This document shows positions 23,031 to 30,832 of a stretch of 64,000 nucleotides of DNA, piece by piece (the first letter of the stretch is position 1; each line of letters begins with the position of its first letter). The stretch is taken from the NCBI GenBank assembly GCA_028868305.1, contig JAGWUS010000009.1, positions 19,316 through 83,315 on the forward strand, in the 5' to 3' direction. A program made the translations under genes and the position numbers. This DNA is from Burkholderiales bacterium (GTDB taxonomy: Bacteria > Pseudomonadota > Gammaproteobacteria > Burkholderiales > Burkholderiaceae_C). A model generated the notes under the pieces. That model saw nothing but the letters and a program-made list of their open reading frames with translations, was not told the DNA's origin and did no database searches.

Positions 23031-24319
23031 GGGGTCTTTCGAAGAATCAGGAGATAGAGCAGCGCAGCTGCCAGCAATTTGAGGGCGCAGGGCAACAGGC
23101 AGTAAGCCCAAGTCAGGGTTTGCAGGGCCTGCGGGTCGCGCGCGCCCGGCATATAGCCCAGCAGGCTCAGTGCGGGTAGTGCGATACCTGCAGCCAGGGC
23201 CAGGTTGAGCTTGGTGGCAAAGTTCCACCAGCCAAAATAGGCACCTTCGGACTGCCCCCGGTCTCCGTTGTCGGCAATGGTTCCGGCCAGCAGGGCGCCG
23301 GGCAGGGCAAGGTCGGTGCCCAGGGCCACACCAGAGAGTGCGCACACCACGACGAACGCACCAATGTCGCCTACACCAAGTTGGGCTGCGAATATGAAAA
23401 TGCCAACCGACAGCAGCATGCCCAGTCCCCAGGTGCGGGCCAGCCCCAGCCGCTTGACCACCAGCAGCCACATCGGCAGTGCCAGCGCGGCACACACAAA
23501 ATAGCCGCCCAGGAAAACAGGCTCCATGGAGGTAGGTGCCTGCAGGCGGTCCTGCACAAAAAACAGGATCAGCGTGGCAGGCACTGCGCTGGCAATACCG
23601 TTGACCACAAAGACTGCCAACAGTGCACGAAAGGCGGGGCGCGAAAACGGCAGCCAGATGGAGGGTGTGGCATAGCTCTCGAAGCCGGCCTCCAGCGGGA
23701 CCATTGAGGGACTGCGCGCAATGGTCCAGGCACCCAAGCCAGCAGCAAGTGCTACAAAAAACAGAGCGGTTGCTGCAGGAAGACCAAGGGCTGTCGGCGC
23801 GATTGAAGCCAAAACAACACCTAACAACCCCAAACCCTCGCGCCAGGCCACAATCTGGCTGCGTTGCATTTCATCGCCTCCCAGGCGGGCGCCCCAAGCC
23901 TGGTGCAGGATGCTCAACGCACTGTACGCAATGTAGGTGAGCAGCAGGCTGCCCAAGGCCCATGCTGCCAGCGCATAGGTGTTGCGTACCAGCGGGAAGA
24001 ACAGCAGGCCAAAGCCCAGCCCGAGTGCCACGCTGGCAGCAGCTGCCCACCGCAGAACGGACCGGGTTGTGTGTCGGTACAGCCGATCGCTCCAGCGCCC
24101 AAGCAGAGGGTCGATGAAGGCATCCAGCATGCGCGCGCCCAGCAGGATTGCTCCCAGTGTGGCCAGCGGCACGCCAAACTCACGCGCATAGTAATTGGGC
24201 AGTAGCACATACAACGGTAGCGCCACAAATGCCAGCGGCAATCCCATCAGCCCATAGCGCCAACCATCACGCCAGGTGAATGACGCGTGGGCAACCGACG
24301 GTATGCTATGTGGAATCAT
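23027..24319 (-). CDS. MFS transporter, GPH cation symporter type
   Basis: The 430-residue protein has about twelve membrane segments. It resembles the glycoside-pentoside-hexuronide symporter group: DPLLGRWSDR after segment 2, and GTDLALPGALLAGTIADNGDR in the second half. GPH members occur in clusters with fatty-acid-modifying enzymes, so the substrate here is probably not a sugar. It sits between the chalcone-isomerase-like gene (9-base gap) and the DUF3833 gene (overlap). Confidence 0.85.
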   Translation of the reverse strand: MIPHSIPSVAHASFTWRDGWRYGLMGLPLAFVALPLYVLLPNYYAREFGVPLATLGAILLGARMLDAFIDPLLGRWSDRLYRHTTRSVLRWAAAASVALGLGFGLLFFPLVRNTYALAAWALGSLLLTYIAYSALSILHQAWGARLGGDEMQRSQIVAWREGLGLLGVVLASIAPTALGLPAATALFFVALAAGLGAWTIARSPSMVPLEAGFESYATPSIWLPFSRPAFRALLAVFVVNGIASAVPATLILFFVQDRLQAPTSMEPVFLGGYFVCAALALPMWLLVVKRLGLARTWGLGMLLSVGIFIFAAQLGVGDIGAFVVVCALSGVALGTDLALPGALLAGTIADNGDRGQSEGAYFGWWNFATKLNLALAAGIALPALSLLGYMPGARDPQALQTLTWAYCLLPCALKLLAAALLYLLILRKTP

Positions 24320-24328
24320 GGGCGGATT

Positions 24329-24907
24329 TCAGGACGCCACTCTGCCCAGCAGCTCACTGCGCAAGCGCGGTTCACTGGTTGTTTCGGACAACCAGATCCC
24401 GAAGAACAATCGGCTGAAATCAGTATCCCGGATGGTGGCACGCGCCTGCCCGTTGAACCAGAATTTTGCGCCAGAGGCCGGGGTGTGCAAACCTGTGATG
24501 CGGTCACCCTCGCCCACATCAGGGAACGCGTCCTGCATGGCTGTGAGCCAGTTCTTCTCGGTATCGGCTGCGAGTGCTTCGGCGCGACGCATTTCCTTGA
24601 GCGAACGCTCGGCAATGGCCTTGCCACTCAGCGAGCGCAGATAGGTGAGTTCCAGCGCCAGACCATGTTGGGCATACGTTGCAACCTGAAACCCCGGACT
24701 GACCCACAGTCGGGCGTCGTACACACTCAAACCAAAATACCGAAAACGGCTGCTGCCGGCGAACTGCGCTCCGGGCAAGGCGTCGCCAATTTCCTGGGGT
24801 ATGGAGGCTTGTGCATAAGCGGTGGATTGCAGCTTGTCCAAGGCGATCATTCCCAAAGGTAAAGCACCTGTAGCGAGAACGGTGCGCCGGTTCAGACGGG
24901 TCGGCAT
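24329..24907 (-). CDS. Chalcone-isomerase-like exported protein
   Basis: The 192-residue protein has a twin-arginine-like signal (RLNRRTVLATGALP, then ALDKLQSTAYAQA). The mature part fits the chalcone isomerase-like fold: FGLSVYDARLWVSP, ALELTYLRSLSGKAIAERSLKEM and FFGIWL. Bacterial members bind fatty acids rather than chalcones. The ATG at 24907 is preferred to 24922. It lies 2 bases after the Cfa-like gene and is probably cotranslated with it. Confidence 0.83.
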   Translation of the reverse strand: MPTRLNRRTVLATGALPLGMIALDKLQSTAYAQASIPQEIGDALPGAQFAGSSRFRYFGLSVYDARLWVSPGFQVATYAQHGLALELTYLRSLSGKAIAERSLKEMRRAEALAADTEKNWLTAMQDAFPDVGEGDRITGLHTPASGAKFWFNGQARATIRDTDFSRLFFGIWLSETTSEPRLRSELLGRVAS

Positions 24908-24909
24908 GG

Positions 24910-26142
24910 TCAGGACGCACATTTGCGCAGGGTGTACTGAACCACGTCAATGTTTTTCTCATCGAAGGCGGCTTCGCAATACGACAGGTAGAACTCCCAG
25001 ATACGCATGAAGCGCTCATCAAAGCCCGCGGCATGCACTTCAGCACGGCGTTCCAGGAAGGCATCGCGCCAGCGGCGCAACGTCTCGGCGTAGTCGTGAC
25101 CAAAAGCATATTCATCGACCACTTCCAGACCGGCAGCCTGCGCCCGTGCGCGAAATGCACTGGGGCTGGGCAGGCAGCCACCCGGAAAGATGTACTGCTG
25201 GATAAAGTCGGTGGATTGCAGGTAGCGCTCGAATAAGGCGTCATCAATCACAATGCTCTGGACGCATGCATGGCCGCCGGGTTTGAGAAGTTTGGACACC
25301 GCAGCAAAGTAGGTGGACCAGTACTCGCTGCCGACCGCTTCGACCATCTCGATCGAGCAGATGGCATCGAACGGCGCATCGTCGATATCGCGATAGTCCT
25401 GCAAGCGCAAATCGGCCTGGTGCTCGGCTCCCAGCCGTTGCATGCGTGCATTGGCAAACTCAAGCTGCTCAGTGCTGAGCGTCACTCCGGTGATGGTTGC
25501 CCCCAATTCGGTGGTCGCCACTTCGGCCAGCGCACCCCAGCCGCAGCCAATTTCCAGCACACGGTCTCCCGGCTTGACCTGGCTTTGCTGCAGCGCGCGG
25601 CGCACCTTGGTCTTTTGCGCCTGCGCCATCGGCTGGGAATAGTCACCCTGGAAGATGGCGGCCGAGTAATTCATGGTCTCGTCCAGCCAGAGGGTGTAAA
25701 ACGCATTGCCGAGGTCATAGTGTGCGTGGATGTTTTTGCGGCTGTTGGCGTGGGTGTTGCGATTCAACAAGTGCCGGGCGCGGTAGAAAAGGCGCCCCAG
25801 CCAGCTGCCGTAAATTACGCCTTCCACCTCGGCACGGTTCTTCACAAGCACGCGCAACAGTTCGGTCAGGTTGGGGGTAGTCCAGTCGCCGGCGATAAAA
25901 CTTTCGGCAAAGCCAATATCACCGGACTTGAGCGCAGCGGAAAACACATTCCAGCTGTGCAGCTGCAGCGTTGCGTGCGGCGCAGCATCGCCACCAAACC
26001 GCTGCATACTGCCATCGGGCAGTTGTACTGTCAGGCTGCCGTGGCGCAACTTCTGCAATAACTTGAGCACAGTGCGCCCGGCGCTGGGCGTTCCTTGGGG
26101 CAGTGCAAAGGTTTGGACGGTAGTGGTGTTGAGTGTGTTCAT
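24910..26142 (-). CDS. cfa: Cyclopropane-fatty-acyl-phospholipid synthase family methyltransferase
   Basis: The 410-residue protein has the SAM motif VLEIGCGWGALAE and the Cfa core: HYDLGNAFYTLWLDETMNYSAAIF, with YIFPGGCLPS and AFDEKNIDVVQYTLRK at the end. It adds a carbon from SAM to unsaturated acyl chains, forming cyclopropane or methylated products. The genome context (FAD oxidase, DUF1365) resembles clusters for methyl or furan fatty acids as well as cyclopropanes, so the product is not certain. It lies 21 bases after DUF1365. Confidence 0.92.
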   Translation of the reverse strand: MNTLNTTTVQTFALPQGTPSAGRTVLKLLQKLRHGSLTVQLPDGSMQRFGGDAAPHATLQLHSWNVFSAALKSGDIGFAESFIAGDWTTPNLTELLRVLVKNRAEVEGVIYGSWLGRLFYRARHLLNRNTHANSRKNIHAHYDLGNAFYTLWLDETMNYSAAIFQGDYSQPMAQAQKTKVRRALQQSQVKPGDRVLEIGCGWGALAEVATTELGATITGVTLSTEQLEFANARMQRLGAEHQADLRLQDYRDIDDAPFDAICSIEMVEAVGSEYWSTYFAAVSKLLKPGGHACVQSIVIDDALFERYLQSTDFIQQYIFPGGCLPSPSAFRARAQAAGLEVVDEYAFGHDYAETLRRWRDAFLERRAEVHAAGFDERFMRIWEFYLSYCEAAFDEKNIDVVQYTLRKCAS

Positions 26143-26163
26143 CGTGGGCTCGCTGCTGTGGCG

Positions 26164-26937
26164 TTATCGGGTGGTGAACGAGGTGGGTGGTGCGGGTTTG
26201 CCAAAGAATGGAACCTTCTTGACTAACAGCTTGAGGGCCTGCCAGTGGATGCGGGCGACCACGCCCAGCGTCATGGCCGGATAGCGCCAGAGGGCGCGGC
26301 GCACGCTGCCGGCATTGAGCGCTTCGAGGTGGCCGCTGACGCTGGTTTCGATCAGCGGACCGGTGGCATCGTCATAGTCGATCCGTGCAACGGTGCGGCT
26401 CAGGTCGGGAGTGAGCATGAAGCGAAAGCGGTAGCCGCCTTCTATCGGGCAAAACGGCGAAACATGGAACACTTTAGTGGCGCGCAGTTCCACGCCAAAA
26501 CGGGGTGCATCCAGCAGATAGCAATGGCGCTCGCCAAAGGTGTTGTTCACTTCCACCACGATGGCGCGCAGGCTGCCATCCATGCGGTGGCAGTACCAGA
26601 AGCTCACCGGCTTGAAGGTAAATCCCAGCACGCGCGGATAGGTGTGCAGCCACACCTCTCCATCCGCCCCGGCGATGCCCTCGCTTGCAAGCAGGGCGTC
26701 CAGCCAGGCCAGTGCGCCGCCCTGCTCGGGATTGCGGCCGTCGCCGTGGTCTTTGTCAAAAAAACTCAAGGCCGCAAAGCGGTTGCGCGCCAGGGTGCCT
26801 GGGCCAATGCGGTCCAGGGTGCGCATGGGCAGCATCAGGAAGTAGGTGCCATAGACAAAGGCGTTGCGAACGGGTTTGAGCCGGGTGTGGCGCACTTCCC
26901 CGAATCCGAGCAAGGCCTGTACGGGTGCCGGGGTCAT
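26164..26937 (-). CDS. DUF1365 family protein
   Basis: The 257-residue protein has the family start ALLGFGEVRHTRLKPVRNAFVYGTYFLMLPM, then FTFKPVSFWYCHR, VVEVNNTFGERHCYLL, and KVFHVSPFCPIEGGYRF. DUF1365 proteins nearly always accompany a FAD oxidoreductase and a Cfa-like enzyme. Their reaction is unknown. The ATG at 26937 lies inside the end of the FAD gene (4-base overlap); the longer frame to 27036 is only read-through into that gene. Confidence 0.93.
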   Translation of the reverse strand: MTPAPVQALLGFGEVRHTRLKPVRNAFVYGTYFLMLPMRTLDRIGPGTLARNRFAALSFFDKDHGDGRNPEQGGALAWLDALLASEGIAGADGEVWLHTYPRVLGFTFKPVSFWYCHRMDGSLRAIVVEVNNTFGERHCYLLDAPRFGVELRATKVFHVSPFCPIEGGYRFRFMLTPDLSRTVARIDYDDATGPLIETSVSGHLEALNAGSVRRALWRYPAMTLGVVARIHWQALKLLVKKVPFFGKPAPPTSFTTR

Positions 26938-28229
26938 GCCGTTGCACCTTGCAACAGGAGGGCGATGCGCGCTGCCACATCCAGTCCGGATTTGAGCCCA
27001 TCTTCGTGAAATCCATAGCCCGTCCAGGCACCGCAAAAGAAAGTGTGGTGTTGGCCCTGGAGCCGCTCGACCTGGGTCTGCGCGCGGATGGCGTCTAGGT
27101 CAAAAACCGGGTGGGCGTATTCAAAGCTTCCGTGGATGTGCTCGGGCGCAATGTCGCGGACCGGGTTGAGGGAGACCACCACACTTTGTCGGAACGGAAG
27201 GGGTTGCAGCCTGTTAAGCAGGTAGTGCAGGCACACCCGGGTGGCGTCCTGCCGGTCATTGGTACTGCGCTCGTAATTCCACGAAGCCCAGGCGCGCTTG
27301 CTGGTGGGCAGCACTGAGGTGTCAGTGTGCAGCACCGCGCGGTTGGGCTGGTAGCGGATGGCGCCCAGCACGCTGCGCTCGGTGCGGCTGGGTTCGCTCA
27401 GCAAGGCCAGTGACTGGTCGGAATGGCTGGCCATGACGACCTTGTCAAATCGCTCGGTCTGGCCCCGCGATGTGACCAGCACGCCCTGGGCATCGCGCTC
27501 TACCAGGTTGACCGGGGTTTTGAGCCGCTTGTCTGAAATTCTGGACACGATGCGTTCCACATAGTGGCGTGCTCCGCCGGTCACAGTCCACCACTGGGGG
27601 CGGTTGCTGACCTGAATCAGGCCGTGGTTATGGCAGAAGCGGATCATCGTGGCGACAGGAAACTTCAGCATTTGGTCAGTGGGGCAGCTCCAGATGCAAC
27701 CCAGCATCGGCAGAAAGTACCAGTCGCGGAACTCGGCGGACAAACGGTGCTCCACCAGAAAATCGCGCAGCGGCTGCATCAGTTCAGCCTCGGCATTGCG
27801 CAGCGCAATGGCGGTGGCCAGTTGATTGAAGCGGACGACGTCGCGCAGCATGCGCAAGAAGCGTGGATTGAGCAGATTGCTGCGCTGGGAAAAAACGGTG
27901 TTGAGCGAAGAGCCGCTCCATTCCAGCGCCTGTTCACCGCGTGCGCCGGGAACCTTCACCGAAAACGACATGTCGGACTTGGCAGTCTCTACCTTCAGCT
28001 CGGCTAGGAGCGCAATCAGGTTCGGGTAGGTTCGCTCGTTGAAGACCAGAAAGCCAGTGTCCACGCCATGGGTGATCGTTCCCTGAGGGCCGGGCAAAGT
28101 GAGATCCACAGTATGGGTGTGGCCACCGAAATAACCGCCTGCCTCAAACAGCGTGATGTCGGCCTTGCCTGCCAGTTTGTGGGCAACAGCTAGACCGGAG
28201 ATGCCGGAACCAATAATTGCGATTTTCAT
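26934..28229 (-). CDS. FAD-dependent amine oxidase-like oxidoreductase, first gene of the lipid operon
   Basis: The 431-residue protein begins MKIAIIGSGISGLAVAHKL with the dinucleotide-binding GxGxxG, then LFEAGGYFGGHTHTVDL and GVDTGFLVFNERTYPNL. The C-terminal FAD segment is FFCGAWTGYGFHEDGLKSG. It fits the NAD/FAD flavoprotein family found with cfa and DUF1365, whose Rhodobacter relative acts on unsaturated or methylated fatty acids. It heads an eight-gene operon running down to 21257. Only a weak ribosome site precedes the ATG. Confidence 0.9.
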   Translation of the reverse strand: MKIAIIGSGISGLAVAHKLAGKADITLFEAGGYFGGHTHTVDLTLPGPQGTITHGVDTGFLVFNERTYPNLIALLAELKVETAKSDMSFSVKVPGARGEQALEWSGSSLNTVFSQRSNLLNPRFLRMLRDVVRFNQLATAIALRNAEAELMQPLRDFLVEHRLSAEFRDWYFLPMLGCIWSCPTDQMLKFPVATMIRFCHNHGLIQVSNRPQWWTVTGGARHYVERIVSRISDKRLKTPVNLVERDAQGVLVTSRGQTERFDKVVMASHSDQSLALLSEPSRTERSVLGAIRYQPNRAVLHTDTSVLPTSKRAWASWNYERSTNDRQDATRVCLHYLLNRLQPLPFRQSVVVSLNPVRDIAPEHIHGSFEYAHPVFDLDAIRAQTQVERLQGQHHTFFCGAWTGYGFHEDGLKSGLDVAARIALLLQGATA

Positions 28230-28364
28230 AAAATAACGTTTCGGCTATTTTGTGACTGATTAGTATTTTATCGCATCAATAAGTTTTATAACCTCTTTAT
28301 CAAGAGGGTTAACAGTTCTTCAGGAAAGGCTGTCTGCATAGGGCAGCCAGCAAAGGCGCTGGGT
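28230..28364 (-). promoter_or_regulatory. AT-rich leader of the lipid operon with a small hairpin
   Basis: This 135-base gap, between the operon start and the downstream end of the HD-GYP-like gene, is much more AT-rich than its neighbours and must hold the operon promoter. I cannot resolve -35/-10 boxes with confidence. A hairpin CCTCTT (28292-28297), loop TATC, AAGAGG (28302-28307) may be an operator or the end of the gene to its right. Confidence 0.45.
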
Positions 28365-29591
28365 TTACCAGGGGCGGTCGGAGGCCGAGGCTACGGTCAG
28401 GGGCAGCATGCGGTCCAGGTTGATCTTGACCTTTACCTCGCGGTGCGGAACGCTGGCCAGAATGCGGTGTTCACGCGCAGCGGAGTCCCGGATGATAGGT
28501 TCGCCGGTGGGCATGCCAGTTCGGTTGACCACGACTGCTACCTTTGGTGTGGAGGTGTTCATCCCGCGTTTGATGACCACTGCAATCTCGTCGGTGGCCA
28601 GCCGCACGAAGGAACCGGGCTGGTAAATACCCACTGCCTTGATAAGGGCCGCGCCGGCCTCATCGACCTGGTGGTTTTCATCAAAATAGCAGGCCTGCAT
28701 GGCAGCGGCCGGAGAGATGGGCGCACGCGACGCCCGGGGCGCGAGCCGTGCGGCAAACATGTCCGCGCGCTGGACCAGCCGTGCCAGGCGCTGGGCTGGG
28801 TTTTTTTCCCGTAGCGGACCAGGTGCCAGGCGATGGTGGTCCCGCACGGCTTGGATCCAGACCGGATCGCCCACACCCAGGGCCCGTAGCAACTCACTGG
28901 ACGCCTGTGCATGGTGATCGATGATGGCCTTTTGCGCAGCAGTGGGAGGCTCCACCTGCAGCGCCAGCCGGTCTTGCAGGTCGGTCATGCACAGATTCAT
29001 GGTCAGTGCTGTCTTGCGCAGTGTGGTTTCCACGATGTCGGGCCAGTTCAGCACTTCATGCGACGCCATGGCGCACATGACGCTGACAAGCATGGCATGG
29101 GTGGCGCTGTACCGCTGCGTTTCTGTAGCAGAAAGGTGAATCAGCGCAAACAGGGTGCCGTCGGGATTGCGCCGAGTCTGTTCGCTGAGGACCTGGTCGA
29201 TACGCTCAAGCCGGCTCTGGAAGGACTCCGGGTTGGTGTCGCGCAGCAGGTAGTTGGTCTGCACCTGCAAATCCAGCCAGTCAATGCGGCTATCTTCGGC
29301 CACGCGTTTTCGGGCGGCGTCGGCCGACATCTTGATGCCGGCGATCTCTCCCAGTGGCTTCTCGCTGCGAACCAGTGTCTGCAACTGGTCGACATAGGCG
29401 CGATGCAACACCTCCGAGTCGGCCACGTCGATAAAAATGCCTCTGCCACGGCCGGCGATATCTTCCAGATGGGCCCGCGACTCGACGACGTACGACTTTT
29501 TCGCCAGCAGTACGCCGTCCTGGTCCACCAGAGGGAACGGAAGCGGCTGTCCGATGCGGATGGAGTCAAGACTGACGGGAACGAGGTTCAT
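28365..29591 (-). CDS. HD-GYP-like protein with a lost HD motif
   Basis: The 408-residue protein has an N-terminal domain of the kind that precedes HD-GYP domains (about residues 1-130) and a core from about 150. The core keeps His165, HH226-227, HH252-253, the segment RLVQRADMFAARL and GIYQPGSFVRL. The defining HD pair is absent: TALTMNLCM stands where HDIGK is expected (about 194-202), and the GYP signature is gone. It is therefore probably inactive as a c-di-GMP phosphodiesterase and may be a binding or regulatory protein. The ATG at 29591 is chosen by domain start. It is divergent from rfaE2. Confidence 0.8.
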   Translation of the reverse strand: MNLVPVSLDSIRIGQPLPFPLVDQDGVLLAKKSYVVESRAHLEDIAGRGRGIFIDVADSEVLHRAYVDQLQTLVRSEKPLGEIAGIKMSADAARKRVAEDSRIDWLDLQVQTNYLLRDTNPESFQSRLERIDQVLSEQTRRNPDGTLFALIHLSATETQRYSATHAMLVSVMCAMASHEVLNWPDIVETTLRKTALTMNLCMTDLQDRLALQVEPPTAAQKAIIDHHAQASSELLRALGVGDPVWIQAVRDHHRLAPGPLREKNPAQRLARLVQRADMFAARLAPRASRAPISPAAAMQACYFDENHQVDEAGAALIKAVGIYQPGSFVRLATDEIAVVIKRGMNTSTPKVAVVVNRTGMPTGEPIIRDSAAREHRILASVPHREVKVKINLDRMLPLTVASASDRPW

Positions 29592-29673
29592 ACAGCGACA
29601 AATTATGCATGGGGCGCCAAGCCCTGAAAGCCGGAAATGAGGGGCAAGCACCCGGCAGACCCGCCCTGATAGC

Positions 29674-30177
29674 ATGGCGGCCATGCAAGCCCATGACACC
29701 CCACCCGCCTTTCTCGCCAAGATTTGCCAGCGCACGGAGTTGCCGCAAGCGCTGCAACGTCTGCCCCGCCCCTGGGTGTTCACCAATGGTGTTTTTGATG
29801 TGTTGCATCGGGGTCACGTGATGTACCTGGCACAGGCGCGCGCTTTGGGTGGAAGCCTGATCGTGGCTCTCAATACCGACGCTTCCGTGCGCCGGCTGGG
29901 CAAGGGCGACGACCGGCCATTGAACCAGGATATGGATCGTGCGATCGTCATGGCGGCCCAGGAAGCAGTGAGCCTGGTGACCTGGTTTGACGAAGACACG
30001 CCGGTAGAAATCATTGGCGAGATTCGGCCCGATATCCTCGTTAAGGGCGGTGACTACGACATGTCCAGATTGCCCGAGACCAGGCTGGTGGAAAGCTGGG
30101 GCGGCCATTCGCTGGCCTTGCCGTTTGTGCAGGGTTACTCCACCACCAGGCTGGTGCAGAAGATCCGTGCGGGTTGA
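29674..30177 (+). CDS. rfaE2: D-glycero-beta-D-manno-heptose 1-phosphate adenylyltransferase
   Basis: The 167-residue nucleotidyltransferase has FTNGVFDVLHRGHVMYL (HxGH motif, about residues 36-52), RLGKGDDRPLNQDMDR, KGGDYD and the C-terminal GYSTTRLVQKI. It makes ADP-heptose from heptose 1-phosphate for the LPS inner core. It is the stand-alone second half of E. coli HldE. An alternative ATG lies three codons in, at 29683. Confidence 0.94.
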   Translation: MAAMQAHDTPPAFLAKICQRTELPQALQRLPRPWVFTNGVFDVLHRGHVMYLAQARALGGSLIVALNTDASVRRLGKGDDRPLNQDMDRAIVMAAQEAVSLVTWFDEDTPVEIIGEIRPDILVKGGDYDMSRLPETRLVESWGGHSLALPFVQGYSTTRLVQKIRAG

Positions 30178-30191
30178 TTGGCGCCGGCTGC

Positions 30192-30746
30192 TCAGTACTT
30201 GAAAACCATCACGTCAAGCTTGAGGGCGCGGATTTTCTTTGCCGCGGCATCTGCCTTGGCACGGGTGGGGTACGGCCCGACCCGCACCCGGGTGCGTTGC
30301 CCGTCTGTGCTGGCGACTACTTCGGTGAACACCGGCAGGCCGGCGCCTTCCAGCTTGCTGTAGGCCTTGCTGGCGTTGCCAGGTACCGCATACAGGCCGG
30401 CATTGACGTAGAAGCCATGGGCCAGTACCGACGTTGCCGACGCTGCCACAGGCGCCCTGGCCGCAGGTTCAGTCACCGCAGGGGCTGATGCTGGCGGCAG
30501 GGGTGAAAGCGCCACTGGCGCCGTGGGGCTTTGTGCTACGACAACGGGGGCAGATTTCACGTTTTCAATGCAATCCGCGCAGGTGCTGCTGGTTGCTGCA
30601 GGGGCTTGCGCTTTTAGCTCGGCCGGTGCGGTTTCGGCCGGCGCGCTGGGTCCAGCGGGCCAGAGGGAGCAGGCGCTGAGCAGCGCTGCGCAGGCGAGGA
30701 AAGTGACTGCAAACAGGCCGGAGCGCAGGTGGCGGGTGTCTTTCAT
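30192..30746 (-). CDS. SPOR-domain lipoprotein
   Basis: The 184-residue protein starts MKDTRHLRSGLFAVTFLACAALLSACS, with a lipobox ending in Cys near residue 26. A Pro/Ala-rich linker (about 30-110) holds one CxxC pair (TCADC). The C-terminal 70 residues form a SPOR domain (FYVNAGLYAV … RTRVRVGPYPTRAKADAAAKKIRAL), which binds denuded peptidoglycan at septa. AGGAAT precedes the ATG at 30746. It is convergent with rfaE2 and next to glnE on the same strand. Confidence 0.88.
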   Translation of the reverse strand: MKDTRHLRSGLFAVTFLACAALLSACSLWPAGPSAPAETAPAELKAQAPAATSSTCADCIENVKSAPVVVAQSPTAPVALSPLPPASAPAVTEPAARAPVAASATSVLAHGFYVNAGLYAVPGNASKAYSKLEGAGLPVFTEVVASTDGQRTRVRVGPYPTRAKADAAAKKIRALKLDVMVFKY

Positions 30747-30782
30747 GGCCGGGAATTCCTGAAGAAATATGTGCGAAAAATA

Positions 30783-30829
30783 GCCGAAGGCTGCGTCAGA
30801 ATTGCACAAACAGCTATCAAAAATATAGC
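30783..30829 (-). repeat. Dispersed 49-bp repeat, copy 3
   Basis: Read on the minus strand: GCTATATTTTTGATAGC then TGTTTGTGCA. It lies between the glnE stop and the SPOR lipoprotein start. The GCTATC/GATAGC arms can form a short hairpin in the glnE 3' region. Confidence 0.8.
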
Positions 30830-30832
30830 ATT

